Part shown: one piece after another, positions 7,753 to 14,566 of the stretch
How the letters are laid out: every line of letters begins with the position of its first letter
Numbering within the stretch: position 1 is the first letter of the stretch
Source of the DNA: Ramlibacter sp.
Lineage (GTDB): Bacteria > Pseudomonadota > Gammaproteobacteria > Burkholderiales > Burkholderiaceae_C
Assembly: GCA_019449555.1 (NCBI GenBank)
Contig: JAGRPN010000253.1
Span: 1-39,470 of the forward strand
DNA length: 39,470 bases
Direction of reading: 5' to 3'
Program-made: the position numbers and the translations under genes
Notes under the pieces: model-generated
What the model saw: only the letters and a program-made list of their open reading frames with translations
Databases searched by the model: none
What the model was told of the DNA's origin: nothing

Positions 7753-9587
7753 GGCGCTGCTCTCGTTGAAGTGTCGAAGCCGATGTGGTGCAGAAAGGCC
7801 TTCTGGAACCCGGGCTGCGTGCTGAGCTCCACGTAACGGCAGCGGGCGGCCAGTTCGGCGGCCTGTTCGCGCGCGCGGCCCGAGGCGAGCATGCGCTGCA
7901 CGCCCATCCCTGCGGCGTTCCCGACCTGCACGAAGCGCTCCGGTGGCAGCGCCGGGAACAGGCCCGTATCGATTCCGCTCTGGACGTGGATGTAGGCGCC
8001 GAACGCGCCGGCGATGATGACCTGGTCGATGTCTGCGGCGTGCAAGCCGGCTTGGCGCAGCAGCAGCTCGACCCCGGTGCGGATCGCGGACTTGGCCAGT
8101 TGCACCGCGCGCACGTCGTCCTGATTGAAACTCACGCCCTCGGCCAGATGCGCGGCGCGCTTGCCATCGTGCTCGCCCACCGCGGGGTGCGCGGCGTTGA
8201 GCCGCCCTCGGTCGTCGACCATGCCCGCGCGGTGCAGCGTGGCTACCGCGTCGAGCACGCCGGAGCCGCACAGGCCGACCGCCGTTGTCCTGCCGATGAC
8301 TTTGAGCGCGAGCGAACCATCCGCCGCCAGCGCGACACGCTCGATCGCCCCCTCGGCCGCGCGCATGCCGCAGGAGATATGGCCGCCTTCCAGGGCCGGT
8401 CCCGACGGGCAGGAGGCGCTCGAGATGCGGCCGTCGTGAATGAGCGAAATCTCGGTGTTGGTGCCGATGTCCATCAGCAGGCTCGTCTTGCCGCCGGCCC
8501 AGAGCTCCTGGGTGGCGAGCAGCGCGGTGACATGGTCGCCGCCGACGAAACCGCCCACGTTCGGCGCGACGTGGACATAGGCGCCGGGGCAAATCGCCAG
8601 GCCGAGTTCGCGCGCCTTCACGTCCATGCCCTGGCCCGTCGCCGCGACGAACGGTGCGCGGCCGAGCTGCGATACCGGCAGGCCCAGCAACAGATGCTGC
8701 ATTGCCGTGTTGCCGCAGACCACCACGTCGATGACGTCCGTCGGCGCGGCGGCCACCGCCCGGCACAGGTCGTGCGCGAGCGCATTGAGCGCTGTGGCGG
8801 CCGCTGCGCGCAGTTCGTCACCGCCGGCGGGCTGCACGATGGCGTGATTGACCCGGCTGATCACGTCCGCGCCCCAGGCCATCTGCGGGTTCTCGATCGC
8901 CAGGCTGGCGAGGCGCCGGCCGCTTTCCAGGTCGACGAGGAAAGCTGCGATATTGGTGGTGCCCAGATCGACGGCGAGTCCCAGGCAGGCGCTGCCCGGC
9001 GCCGCGACACCGATCAGCTCTTCATGCCGCAGGTGCGCACGCACCGACCACGAATGTGCGCGCAATACGCCGGGCAGCTGCCGCACCGCCGCCAGGTCCA
9101 GGCGCAAGTGTTGGCCGGGCAAGGCGCGGCGCACCCGCTCGAAGTCGCTGGCCGGGTCAGCCAGGCTGGCCGGCGTCACGCTCACATCCACGCTCCTGAT
9201 CACCGGGTCGAGCGGCAGCGGCTCGGCGCTGGCGCTGCCCGGCACATCGGCGCGTACCACCGGCGCCAGCGAACGCGGCGCGACCTCCACCGTGCAGTCC
9301 GACACGGCCCGCAATTGGCAGGCGCGCTGCCATTTGCCACGCTTTGCCCCGGTCGCATCGGAGTCGCGGCGGGTGTGCACACTGTGCTCGACCTCGCCTT
9401 CGATCACATGGACGGAGCAGGTGCCGCAGGTGCCGCGACCGCCGCAAGCGCCCACGATCCGCACGCCATTGCGGCGCGCGCTCTGGAACAGCGTATCGCC
9501 GGCCTGAGCGGTGATGACGCGCTCCAGGTGCGCGAAGCGCACGCTGTGCGCTGGCGGCGTGGCGGCGATGCTGGCCTGGTCAAGCAT
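7749..9587 (-). CDS. RACo-like corrinoid protein reactivase ([2Fe-2S] ferredoxin + ASKHA/DUF4445)
   Basis: 612 residues from the ATG at 9587. Residues 15-100 are a plant-type [2Fe-2S] ferredoxin with C48, C54, C57 and C90 (core GACGGRGTCGTCSVHV). From about 190 onward comes the RACo middle and ASKHA ATPase module: VDLGTTNIAAFLVDL (phosphate-1), LLMDIGTNTEISLI (phosphate-2), GHISCGMRAAEGAIE, GLCGSGVLDAV, and the C-terminal GAFGAYIHVQSGIDTGLFPALP signature. Known role: ATP-dependent one-electron reduction of inactive cob(II)amide to cob(I)amide in corrinoid methyltransferase systems (RACo of acetogens, RamA-type function in methanogens, activating enzyme of Acetobacterium dehalogenans). Its presence inside the operon is strong evidence that the corrinoid protein cycles through Co(I). 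It is 36 bp after the activation-domain gene and 4-bp coupled to the pterin methyltransferase. Confidence 0.9.
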   Translation of the reverse strand: MLDQASIAATPPAHSVRFAHLERVITAQAGDTLFQSARRNGVRIVGACGGRGTCGTCSVHVIEGEVEHSVHTRRDSDATGAKRGKWQRACQLRAVSDCTVEVAPRSLAPVVRADVPGSASAEPLPLDPVIRSVDVSVTPASLADPASDFERVRRALPGQHLRLDLAAVRQLPGVLRAHSWSVRAHLRHEELIGVAAPGSACLGLAVDLGTTNIAAFLVDLESGRRLASLAIENPQMAWGADVISRVNHAIVQPAGGDELRAAAATALNALAHDLCRAVAAAPTDVIDVVVCGNTAMQHLLLGLPVSQLGRAPFVAATGQGMDVKARELGLAICPGAYVHVAPNVGGFVGGDHVTALLATQELWAGGKTSLLMDIGTNTEISLIHDGRISSASCPSGPALEGGHISCGMRAAEGAIERVALAADGSLALKVIGRTTAVGLCGSGVLDAVATLHRAGMVDDRGRLNAAHPAVGEHDGKRAAHLAEGVSFNQDDVRAVQLAKSAIRTGVELLLRQAGLHAADIDQVIIAGAFGAYIHVQSGIDTGLFPALPPERFVQVGNAAGMGVQRMLASGRAREQAAELAARCRYVELSTQPGFQKAFLHHIGFDTSTRAAP

Positions 9588-9623
9588 GTCGGCGGGCTCT
9601 CCTGGTGCGCCTGCGGCTCGGGG

Positions 9624-10310
9624 TCAGGCAGCTGCGGCCGCCGCGAGCGCGCGGGAACGCACGCCACATTTGTCGCGCGAGTTGCATGCATCGCAGCGGG
9701 ACCAGGTGCTGGCGGGCAAGTCGATGCCCACGCCCAGCACCATCGAGGTCGATTTCAGCGGGTGCATCAGGAGCGAATCGCCCAGGCTGATGCCGATGCG
9801 TTCGGCCCCGGCGAGGCGAAGGACGGCGCCCTGCGCGTCCAGCGCGAGTCCGGGATCGCCCGCGCGCAACTCGCCGCTCATCGTTAAAGCGCGCCGCCCA
9901 GCATCGGCTTGCATGCGGTCCTGGGCGCGGCGGCCGACCTCGAACAGCAATTCGTTGCCCAACTCGTTCAGGGCCATGGCGAGCGACGCGCGATGCTGGG
10001 CAAACAGCTCGCTGACGCGCCGTTCCAGGCCCGGGCCGAGCGTGCACGCGCCGCACGCGAGCGCGGTGAGCTCTCCGCATGTGGGCAACAGCCACGGCGC
10101 CTCCAGCGCCTCGCCACCGGCGCGCAGGACGGGCGCCGGCGCGCCTTCCAGCGGCACGATCTGGTAGCTGTAAGCGGCTTGAACGAGTGAATCGTCGCGC
10201 GCCATGGCCAGCGCCTGCGCACGCAGCCGGGTGCGCGCGGGCGAGGGCCGCCCGCTCAGGGGCGCGGTCCGCGCATGCCGCAGGACGTCCAAGCCGCGCG
10301 CGACCCCCAT
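9624..10310 (-). CDS. MetH-activation-domain-like protein with C-terminal cysteine motif
   Basis: 228 residues. The ATG at 10310 is three bases after the UroD-type gene stop (TGAGCGATG). The sequence follows the vitamin-B12-dependent methionine synthase activation-domain pattern found beside corrinoid methyltransferases: SYQIVPLEG near 49, TCGELTALACGACTLGPGLERRVSELF (78-104), ALNELGNELLFEVGRRAQDRMQ (113-134), and ERIGISLGDSLLMHPLKSTS (170-189). It ends in CX2CX5C (C206, C209, C215: CDACNSRDKCG). In MetH this domain binds S-adenosylmethionine for reductive methylation of cob(II)alamin. Here the role is probably a partner in corrinoid docking or reactivation. Whether it still binds SAM is unclear: the RxxxGY signature of MetH is not evident to me. 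The C-terminal cysteines may hold zinc or an Fe-S cluster. Co-occurrence with a RACo reactivase in one operon is notable. Confidence 0.7.
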   Translation of the reverse strand: MGVARGLDVLRHARTAPLSGRPSPARTRLRAQALAMARDDSLVQAAYSYQIVPLEGAPAPVLRAGGEALEAPWLLPTCGELTALACGACTLGPGLERRVSELFAQHRASLAMALNELGNELLFEVGRRAQDRMQADAGRRALTMSGELRAGDPGLALDAQGAVLRLAGAERIGISLGDSLLMHPLKSTSMVLGVGIDLPASTWSRCDACNSRDKCGVRSRALAAAAAA

Positions 10311-10313
10311 CGC

Positions 10314-11579
10314 TCACCCCGCGTATTTGCGGGCCGCGTCGAACATGGCACGCACGTTCGCCACCGGCGTTTCGTCGGGGATGCCGAACGCGCAATCGAG
10401 GATCAGCTTGCCGCCTTTGTGGAAGACGTTATCGGCGAGGTGTTTCACGGCCGCGTCCACTTCATGCGGCTGGCCGGTGGTCATCATCGAGGGCGACAGG
10501 TTGCCGCGCAGGGCGACCACGTCGCCCAGCACCTCGAACGCCTTGACCATGTCGGTGCGCTCGAACCAGTAGATGCACTTGCCGGCCGGCACGTCCTTGA
10601 TGATCTCCAGGCGCTTGGTGCAGTCGGCCTCCCACAGCGGCATCGGGATCAGCCCTGCGTCGATCAAGCCGATCATCATCTTGCGGAACGACGGCCACCA
10701 GAACTCGCGGAACTGCTTGTCCGACATGAAGGCGTCGGGCGCCCAGTGGGTCGGAATGAACACGATCGGGTTGCCCGAGCCCTTGGCATTGGCGACCGTC
10801 ATGCGCAGCAGGAAGATCGACGCCTTGTCGAGCATCTGCAGCAACTTGTCCCGGTTGCGATACAGGTCGGTCATCATCCCGCGGGCGCCGCGGAAATAGT
10901 CCGCGATGAAGTCGTAAGGCGACACGGAGGCCGAGCCGTTGGTCACCGGATAGCCGAGCTGCGTCATGCGGTCGGTGAACGCCACGTGGTGCTGCATGAA
11001 GCGGTGGGCTTCTTCAGCCGCCTTGACGACCCTCTCCAGCGCCTCGCGCACTCTCGGCTTGGCGAATCCGCGGATGCCCGCGACCAGCCGGAAATAATGC
11101 AGGCCCGGAAAAATCGGCAGTTCCTCGAAACCCTCGAAAGCGCTGGCCACGCGCGGCAAGTAGGTGTGCAGGTAATAGCCGGTGGGGTCGAACAGGAAGT
11201 CGTCGTATTCGTCGGCCTTCATGTATTCGCGATCGAGGTACTGGAAGGGCTGGTTGTCGCCGACACCGTGCCCGGGCCACTGCAACTGCTTGTAGCCCAG
11301 CGCCTCGAGCGTGGGGCCCGAAGTGGTCGACAGGAGCAAAGTGCTGTAGACGTCCGGATCGAACTCGAGCACCGCGCGCTCGGCGACCTCCTTGGTCTTT
11401 TCGTAGTCGTACATCAGCTCGCGGCAGTTCACGCCGGCGTATTTGCCCAGCCAGAAAGTGGCATACATCGCCACCGGCATGCGGTCGGGCTGCTTGAGCG
11501 CCACGCAATCCATGATGCGCTGCCAGCGCGCGTCGTACGCGGCCTTGGCGCCGGCGTCCTGTTCGACGACGGCGTTCAC
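10314..11579 (-). CDS. UroD-family methyltransferase (substrate:corrinoid methyltransferase)
   Basis: 421 residues from a GTG at 11579 that overlaps the corrinoid gene stop as GTGA, with GGGAG just upstream; an upstream ATG at 11606 lies inside the previous gene and is less likely. It is a uroporphyrinogen-decarboxylase-fold TIM barrel: ALKQPDRMPVAMYATFWLGKYAG (27-49), FIPTHWAPDAFMSDKQFREFWWPSFRKM (274-301), KAFEVLGDVVALRGNLSPSMM (346-366), GGKLILDCAFGIPDETP (389-405). Known relatives use this fold to move methyl groups to or from corrinoids (MtaA/MtbA, CmuA). The HxC zinc motif of MtaA is not present; the aligned place reads WEADC (E317, D319, C320), while the distal cysteine, C396, is kept. 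True heme-pathway UroD is excluded by context and by this motif. The methyl donor is unknown. By position it is the substrate-specific enzyme of the operon. Confidence 0.85.
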   Translation of the reverse strand: MNAVVEQDAGAKAAYDARWQRIMDCVALKQPDRMPVAMYATFWLGKYAGVNCRELMYDYEKTKEVAERAVLEFDPDVYSTLLLSTTSGPTLEALGYKQLQWPGHGVGDNQPFQYLDREYMKADEYDDFLFDPTGYYLHTYLPRVASAFEGFEELPIFPGLHYFRLVAGIRGFAKPRVREALERVVKAAEEAHRFMQHHVAFTDRMTQLGYPVTNGSASVSPYDFIADYFRGARGMMTDLYRNRDKLLQMLDKASIFLLRMTVANAKGSGNPIVFIPTHWAPDAFMSDKQFREFWWPSFRKMMIGLIDAGLIPMPLWEADCTKRLEIIKDVPAGKCIYWFERTDMVKAFEVLGDVVALRGNLSPSMMTTGQPHEVDAAVKHLADNVFHKGGKLILDCAFGIPDETPVANVRAMFDAARKYAG

Positions 11580-12238
11580 GCTGTCGCTCCCATCCAGTTC
11601 TTGCACAGGTTCACGGCTTCGACCGCGTTCACGCCGAAGGCGTCGGCGCCGGTGTAGGCGCGCACGGTTTCGTCGATCTGCCCGCCGCCGATCATGATCT
11701 TCAGCCCGTCACGCCGGCCGGCGTGGTCGATGGCCGCGATGGTTTCCTTCATCGAGTCGAACGCCAGCGTGAGGAAGCCGGACAGGCCGACCACGTCGGG
11801 CTTGAACTCGTCGATCGCGCCCAGGAAGGTGTCGATCGGCACGTCGATCCCGATGTCCCTCACTTCGAACCCGTTGATGTCGAGCATGAAGCTGACGATG
11901 TTCTTGCCGATGTCGTGGAGGTCGCCATGCACCGTTCCGATCAGCACCTTGCCGAGCTTGCGGCTCGCCTCGCCGGGCTTGACCTGGATCAGGGGCTTCG
12001 CGATCGCGCCGATGGTTTCCAGCATCTCGCCGGCCAGCACCAGTTCGGGCAGGAAGTACTCGCCTTCCTCAAAACGCTTGCCGACAATGTCCATCGCGGC
12101 ACGGCAGAGCTCGAGCACCCGCACAGGGTCCTTGCCTTGGTCGACCAGCATGCGCCTGGCCGCTGCCAGCGCTTCGTCCTCGTGCATGTCGGCCATCCAT
12201 TCGACGAGTTGGCGCTCTTCGTCGTTCCAGTCGCTCAT
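11576..12238 (-). CDS. Corrinoid (B12-binding) protein of a methyltransferase system
   Basis: 220 residues from the ATG at 12238, preceded by two GAGGAG motifs. Residues about 8-90 are the four-helix methionine-synthase-type cap; 95-215 are the Rossmann cobalamin-binding domain with the base-off/His-on signature D106-x-H108-x-x-G111 (GTVHGDLHDIGKNIV), then GLSGFLT at 151-157 and IGGG at 183-186. This is the MtaC/MtbC/MtvC class: H108 coordinates cobalt and the protein shuttles the methyl group between the substrate methyltransferase and the pterin methyltransferase. First gene of the operon, with its promoter and a MarR operator 98-117 bp upstream. In CmuA the equivalent domain is fused to the UroD domain; here the two are separate but overlap by 4 bp in the same order of partnership. 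No B12 riboswitch is apparent in the roughly 80-nt leader. Confidence 0.93.
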   Translation of the reverse strand: MSDWNDEERQLVEWMADMHEDEALAAARRMLVDQGKDPVRVLELCRAAMDIVGKRFEEGEYFLPELVLAGEMLETIGAIAKPLIQVKPGEASRKLGKVLIGTVHGDLHDIGKNIVSFMLDINGFEVRDIGIDVPIDTFLGAIDEFKPDVVGLSGFLTLAFDSMKETIAAIDHAGRRDGLKIMIGGGQIDETVRAYTGADAFGVNAVEAVNLCKNWMGATA

Positions 12239-12322
12239 GGGCTTGTCTCCTCGGTCTCCTCGGGCCTGCGGTCCGCTCGCGCGGTGGGTGACTCGAACGC
12301 GCCGTGCCCCCGAGCCGATGCC

Positions 12323-12351
12323 ACACTAGCCCCGTTTAGTTGGCATGTCAA
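12323..12351 (-). promoter_or_regulatory. Sigma-70 promoter of the corrinoid methyl-transfer operon
   Basis: Reading leftward, a perfect -35 TTGACA (12351-12346), a 17-bp spacer, and TAGTGT as -10 (12328-12323; three of six consensus bases). Predicted start near 12316, giving a leader of about 78 nt before the ATG at 12238. The -35 hexamer lies wholly inside the MarR-type palindrome, so a bound repressor would cover it. Confidence 0.65.
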
Positions 12352-12355
12352 CTAA
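12336..12355. promoter_or_regulatory. MarR-family operator at the operon promoter
   Basis: TTAGTTGGCATGTCAACTAA is a 20-bp palindrome with one mismatched pair (TTAGTTGGCA against TTAGTTGACA on the other strand). Length and form are typical for MarR dimers, and a related palindrome sits upstream of the adjacent marR-type gene, identical at 14 of 20 positions. Confidence 0.75.
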
Positions 12356-12476
12356 TTGCATCGAGGCGTTTGCGCCAACCCGGGTAGTGGTTAACCCGGT
12401 GCTCGATCGACATCGGCGCATGGATGGCGGGTCGGGCCCGCAATGGCGGATTCCTTGGACTGAAGCCCGGCCGGTT

Positions 12477-13052
12477 TTACTCGTCCGTGGCCGCCCGCGC
12501 ACGCCGGCGCCGCGCAGCCTGCGGGAAACGCTGCGCGACATACCGCTCCGTGGCTGCCTCGACCGCGGGCAGATTTCGGTGCAGGCGCTGCAACAGGCCG
12601 ATCAATGTCTCCAGTTCGGCCGGCTGCAGCACTTCCACCAGCGCGCGCTCACGCTCCAGTGCGATTCCGATCATCTGGTCGTGCAGCTTGCGGCCTTTGG
12701 GCGTCAGCTTGGCGATGCGCAGCCGGCCGTCGGCATCGTCGAGCGCCATCGTGATCAAACCCCTGGCCTGCATCCGCTTGAAACAACGGCTGACCGAAGC
12801 CTTGTCCATGCCGATGATGCGAGAGACCCGCTGCGCGGAGATCGAATTCTCGATCGCGAGCAGCATCAGGCAACGCCAGGTTTCGATGCCGACGTCGAAA
12901 ACGTTCAGGTAGTGCTGCGAAGCGCCGCGCTGCAGCTTGCTGGCGATCCAGCTCAGGAATGCGGGCAGGTAGCGCTCCAGGTCCTCGACGCTGGCGATTT
13001 GGCGCCTCGGTGGGCTTTGGGCAGGAGGTTGGCGGCGTGCGAGCTGGGTCAT
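12477..13052 (-). CDS. MarR-family transcriptional regulator
   Basis: 191 residues from the ATG at 13052 (MTQLARRQ); an in-frame ATG at 13076 would start within 1 bp of the upstream palindrome and is less likely. Winged-helix domain: TWRCLMLLAIENSISAQRVSRIIGMDKASVSRCFKRMQARGLI (helix-turn-helix and recognition helix, about 68-110), then the wing DDADGRLRIAKLTPKGRKLHDQM. The C-terminal part is the dimer helix ending in an Arg/Ala-rich tail. Predicted to repress the adjacent operon and itself: both promoters carry a similar palindrome over the -35 box. The ligand is presumably the methyl donor or a product, unknown. It is 238 bp upstream of the corrinoid gene, same strand. The predicted promoter (TTGCAA, 17 bp, TACAAC at 13064-13069) would give only about 5 nt of leader, so the mRNA may be nearly leaderless. 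Confidence 0.88.
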   Translation of the reverse strand: MTQLARRQPPAQSPPRRQIASVEDLERYLPAFLSWIASKLQRGASQHYLNVFDVGIETWRCLMLLAIENSISAQRVSRIIGMDKASVSRCFKRMQARGLITMALDDADGRLRIAKLTPKGRKLHDQMIGIALERERALVEVLQPAELETLIGLLQRLHRNLPAVEAATERYVAQRFPQAARRRRARAATDE

Positions 13053-13076
13053 GAGCAGCGGTGGTTGTAGCAGCAA

Positions 13077-13096
13077 CCAGTTGGCATTGCAACCAG
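13077..13096. promoter_or_regulatory. Second MarR-type operator, over the marR promoter
   Basis: CCAGTTGGCATTGCAACCAG (plus strand) aligns base for base with the palindrome at 12336-12355 at 14 of 20 positions, keeping the core AGTTGGCAT--CAAC. A candidate -35 TTGCAA (13092-13087) occupies the same place in this palindrome as TTGACA does in the other, again with a 17-bp spacer to a -10-like TACAAC. This supports autoregulation. Confidence 0.6.
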
Positions 13097-13111
13097 CCGC
13101 GCCCGCAATGG

Positions 13112-13135
13112 AAAGCGGGGCCGTAGCCCCGCTTT
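13112..13135 (-). terminator. Hairpin terminator after the cytochrome genes
   Basis: AAAGCGGGGC (13112-13121) and GCCCCGCTTT (13126-13135) form a perfect 10-bp stem with a 4-nt loop, 43 bp past the stop of the leftward cytochrome gene and just before the marR promoter. The uridine run is short, so strength is uncertain; it is symmetric. Confidence 0.7.
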
Positions 13136-13178
13136 GCCTGGCTGATTCCCAGCTGTCAGGGGAACAGAGCCCCGCTGA

Positions 13179-14486
13179 TCAGGGTAATTTCACGGCCTGG
13201 ATATCGGCCTTCGCGCCGATCCCGAGGGTCTTCACGAACGAGACGAAGTGGCCGCGGGTCGTGATGTTGTCGTCGTGCACGGCGAACCCCACGTTGTACA
13301 CGCCGCCCGCCTTCAGCGTCTTGTCGTCCGGGTTGGCAAGCCCCAGCGGGCGCACCAGCACGACCGTCCAGACGCCGTCCTTCCAGTCGGCAATGGCATT
13401 GTTGTCGGCGGCCGAGCCCTTCGCATCCTCACGGCTCACCACGTAGTCCGGGATCATGTCGCCTTCCTTCCAGTTCGCGTTCGGGTCGAACGGCACGGCG
13501 TTCTTCTCGCGAACCAGGAAGTGCTCGCCCTTGCGCAGCTGGTCGGCATTGATCGACTTGTAGCCCGTCTTCTTTTCGTCCCACATGAAGCGGGGCGTAT
13601 GCGTCTTCGGATCCGCGTTGCTTGCGAACATGTCCTTGCCGGCATCGCTCAGGCGCCATTCGAGGACATAACCGTCGTCGGCCATGCCCACCGGATAGCT
13701 GCGATGCGCGCGCCACTGGATCAGGTCCACGAACTTGCCGTCGGCCTTGAGCTTGGCGATCTCCTCGACGCTCTTGCCGGTCTTCCAGTCGCTCGGGTCG
13801 ACGCGGGTGTCGGGCAGGTACTTGCGCACGTCGGTCTTCTTGATGGCGTTCAGCAACGGATTCGCCGCCACTTCTTCCTTGGTGAACTGGTTGCGGCTGT
13901 CGCGCTGGCCATCGTGGCAGGTGAGCCAGCAACCCTGTTGCGCGAAACCCTTCACCTTGCCGTCGTCGATCATGATCGAGAAGCGGTCTTCGTAAATGCC
14001 AGGCTGCTTGCCGTCCTGGACGACCTTGTCGAGTTTCGGATAGCCGTAGACCTTCCACTCCTTGCCATCGAAGCGCAAGTACTGGTGTTCGGTACCGGGG
14101 AACGGATTCTGCGTCTTCCATTGCACGCGCACGTACGCATTCTTGTCGTCGTACGCAGCCTGCACGTTGAGCTTGACGGAGCCGTTCTTGCCGGTCACCG
14201 GCGCGGGTTCAAGCGCGCCCGCTTTCACCAGTTTGTCGCCTTTTTCCTGCTCGGCGTCGGACTCGTCATGGCATTGCGTGCAAGCGGTGCCTTGCGCGAC
14301 TTTCGACGCGCCCCCGTGCCCTTTCGAGCGGAGCCACTCGTAAGTGGACTGGCCGGGATAGAACAGCGTGAGGCTGCTGGCGGGCACCTTGCTCCAATCG
14401 ATGCGTGCGGGCTCGGCGGCGAGCGCCGATCCCGCCAGCAGTGCGGCGATGCCGTAGGCGACGGGCAACAATTTCAAGACTTTCAT
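13179..14486 (-). CDS. c-type cytochrome with ethylbenzene-dehydrogenase-like haem-binding domain
   Basis: 435 residues from the ATG at 14486 (GGAGGAA upstream). A signal peptide (to about ALAA, residue 24) sends it to the periplasm. A class c haem site C69-T-Q-C72-H73 lies near the N-terminus. The remainder resembles the EB_dh/cytochrome c-552 haem-binding family (the gamma-subunit fold of DMSO-reductase-type dehydrogenases): KLNVQAAYDDKNAYVRVQWK (about 105-124), VLEWRLSD, then VWTVVLVRPL and YNVGFAVHDDN at the end. A second possible haem attachment site is C186-W-L-T-C190-H191, spaced CX3CH rather than CX2CH. It follows the small cytochrome gene by 80 bp, with a hairpin between, and is probably co-transcribed from the sigma-54 promoter. 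No catalytic molybdenum subunit is nearby, so it is likely an electron carrier; its partner is unknown. Confidence 0.82.
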   Translation of the reverse strand: MKVLKLLPVAYGIAALLAGSALAAEPARIDWSKVPASSLTLFYPGQSTYEWLRSKGHGGASKVAQGTACTQCHDESDAEQEKGDKLVKAGALEPAPVTGKNGSVKLNVQAAYDDKNAYVRVQWKTQNPFPGTEHQYLRFDGKEWKVYGYPKLDKVVQDGKQPGIYEDRFSIMIDDGKVKGFAQQGCWLTCHDGQRDSRNQFTKEEVAANPLLNAIKKTDVRKYLPDTRVDPSDWKTGKSVEEIAKLKADGKFVDLIQWRAHRSYPVGMADDGYVLEWRLSDAGKDMFASNADPKTHTPRFMWDEKKTGYKSINADQLRKGEHFLVREKNAVPFDPNANWKEGDMIPDYVVSREDAKGSAADNNAIADWKDGVWTVVLVRPLGLANPDDKTLKAGGVYNVGFAVHDDNITTRGHFVSFVKTLGIGAKADIQAVKLP

Positions 14487-14544
14487 TCGGATTCCTCCAA
14501 TTGCTCATAAAAAAGAACGCAAGTGCTTGAACACACCCGCCGCT

Positions 14545-14561
14545 GCGGGGACATGCCCCGC
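14545..14561 (-). other. Intercistronic hairpin between the two cytochrome genes
   Basis: GCGGGG (14545-14550) and CCCCGC (14556-14561) form a 6-bp GC stem with a 5-nt loop directly after the small cytochrome stop. There is no uridine run, so it looks like an mRNA-stabilising or attenuating element rather than a full terminator. Confidence 0.45.
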
Positions 14562-14566
14562 TCTGC

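Noticed and set aside
7785-9887. 700-codon plus-strand frame opposite the reactivase gene
   Set aside because: A GC-rich antisense shadow; the minus strand has ferredoxin and ASKHA motifs.
10314-11579. Heme-pathway uroporphyrinogen decarboxylase (hemE)
   Set aside because: Longer than HemE, without the N-terminal RxPVWxMRQAGR-type signature, and located in a corrinoid methyltransferase operon.
12239-12322. Cobalamin riboswitch in the leader of the corrinoid operon
   Set aside because: The predicted leader is only about 78 nt and lacks the B12-box; too short for that riboswitch class.
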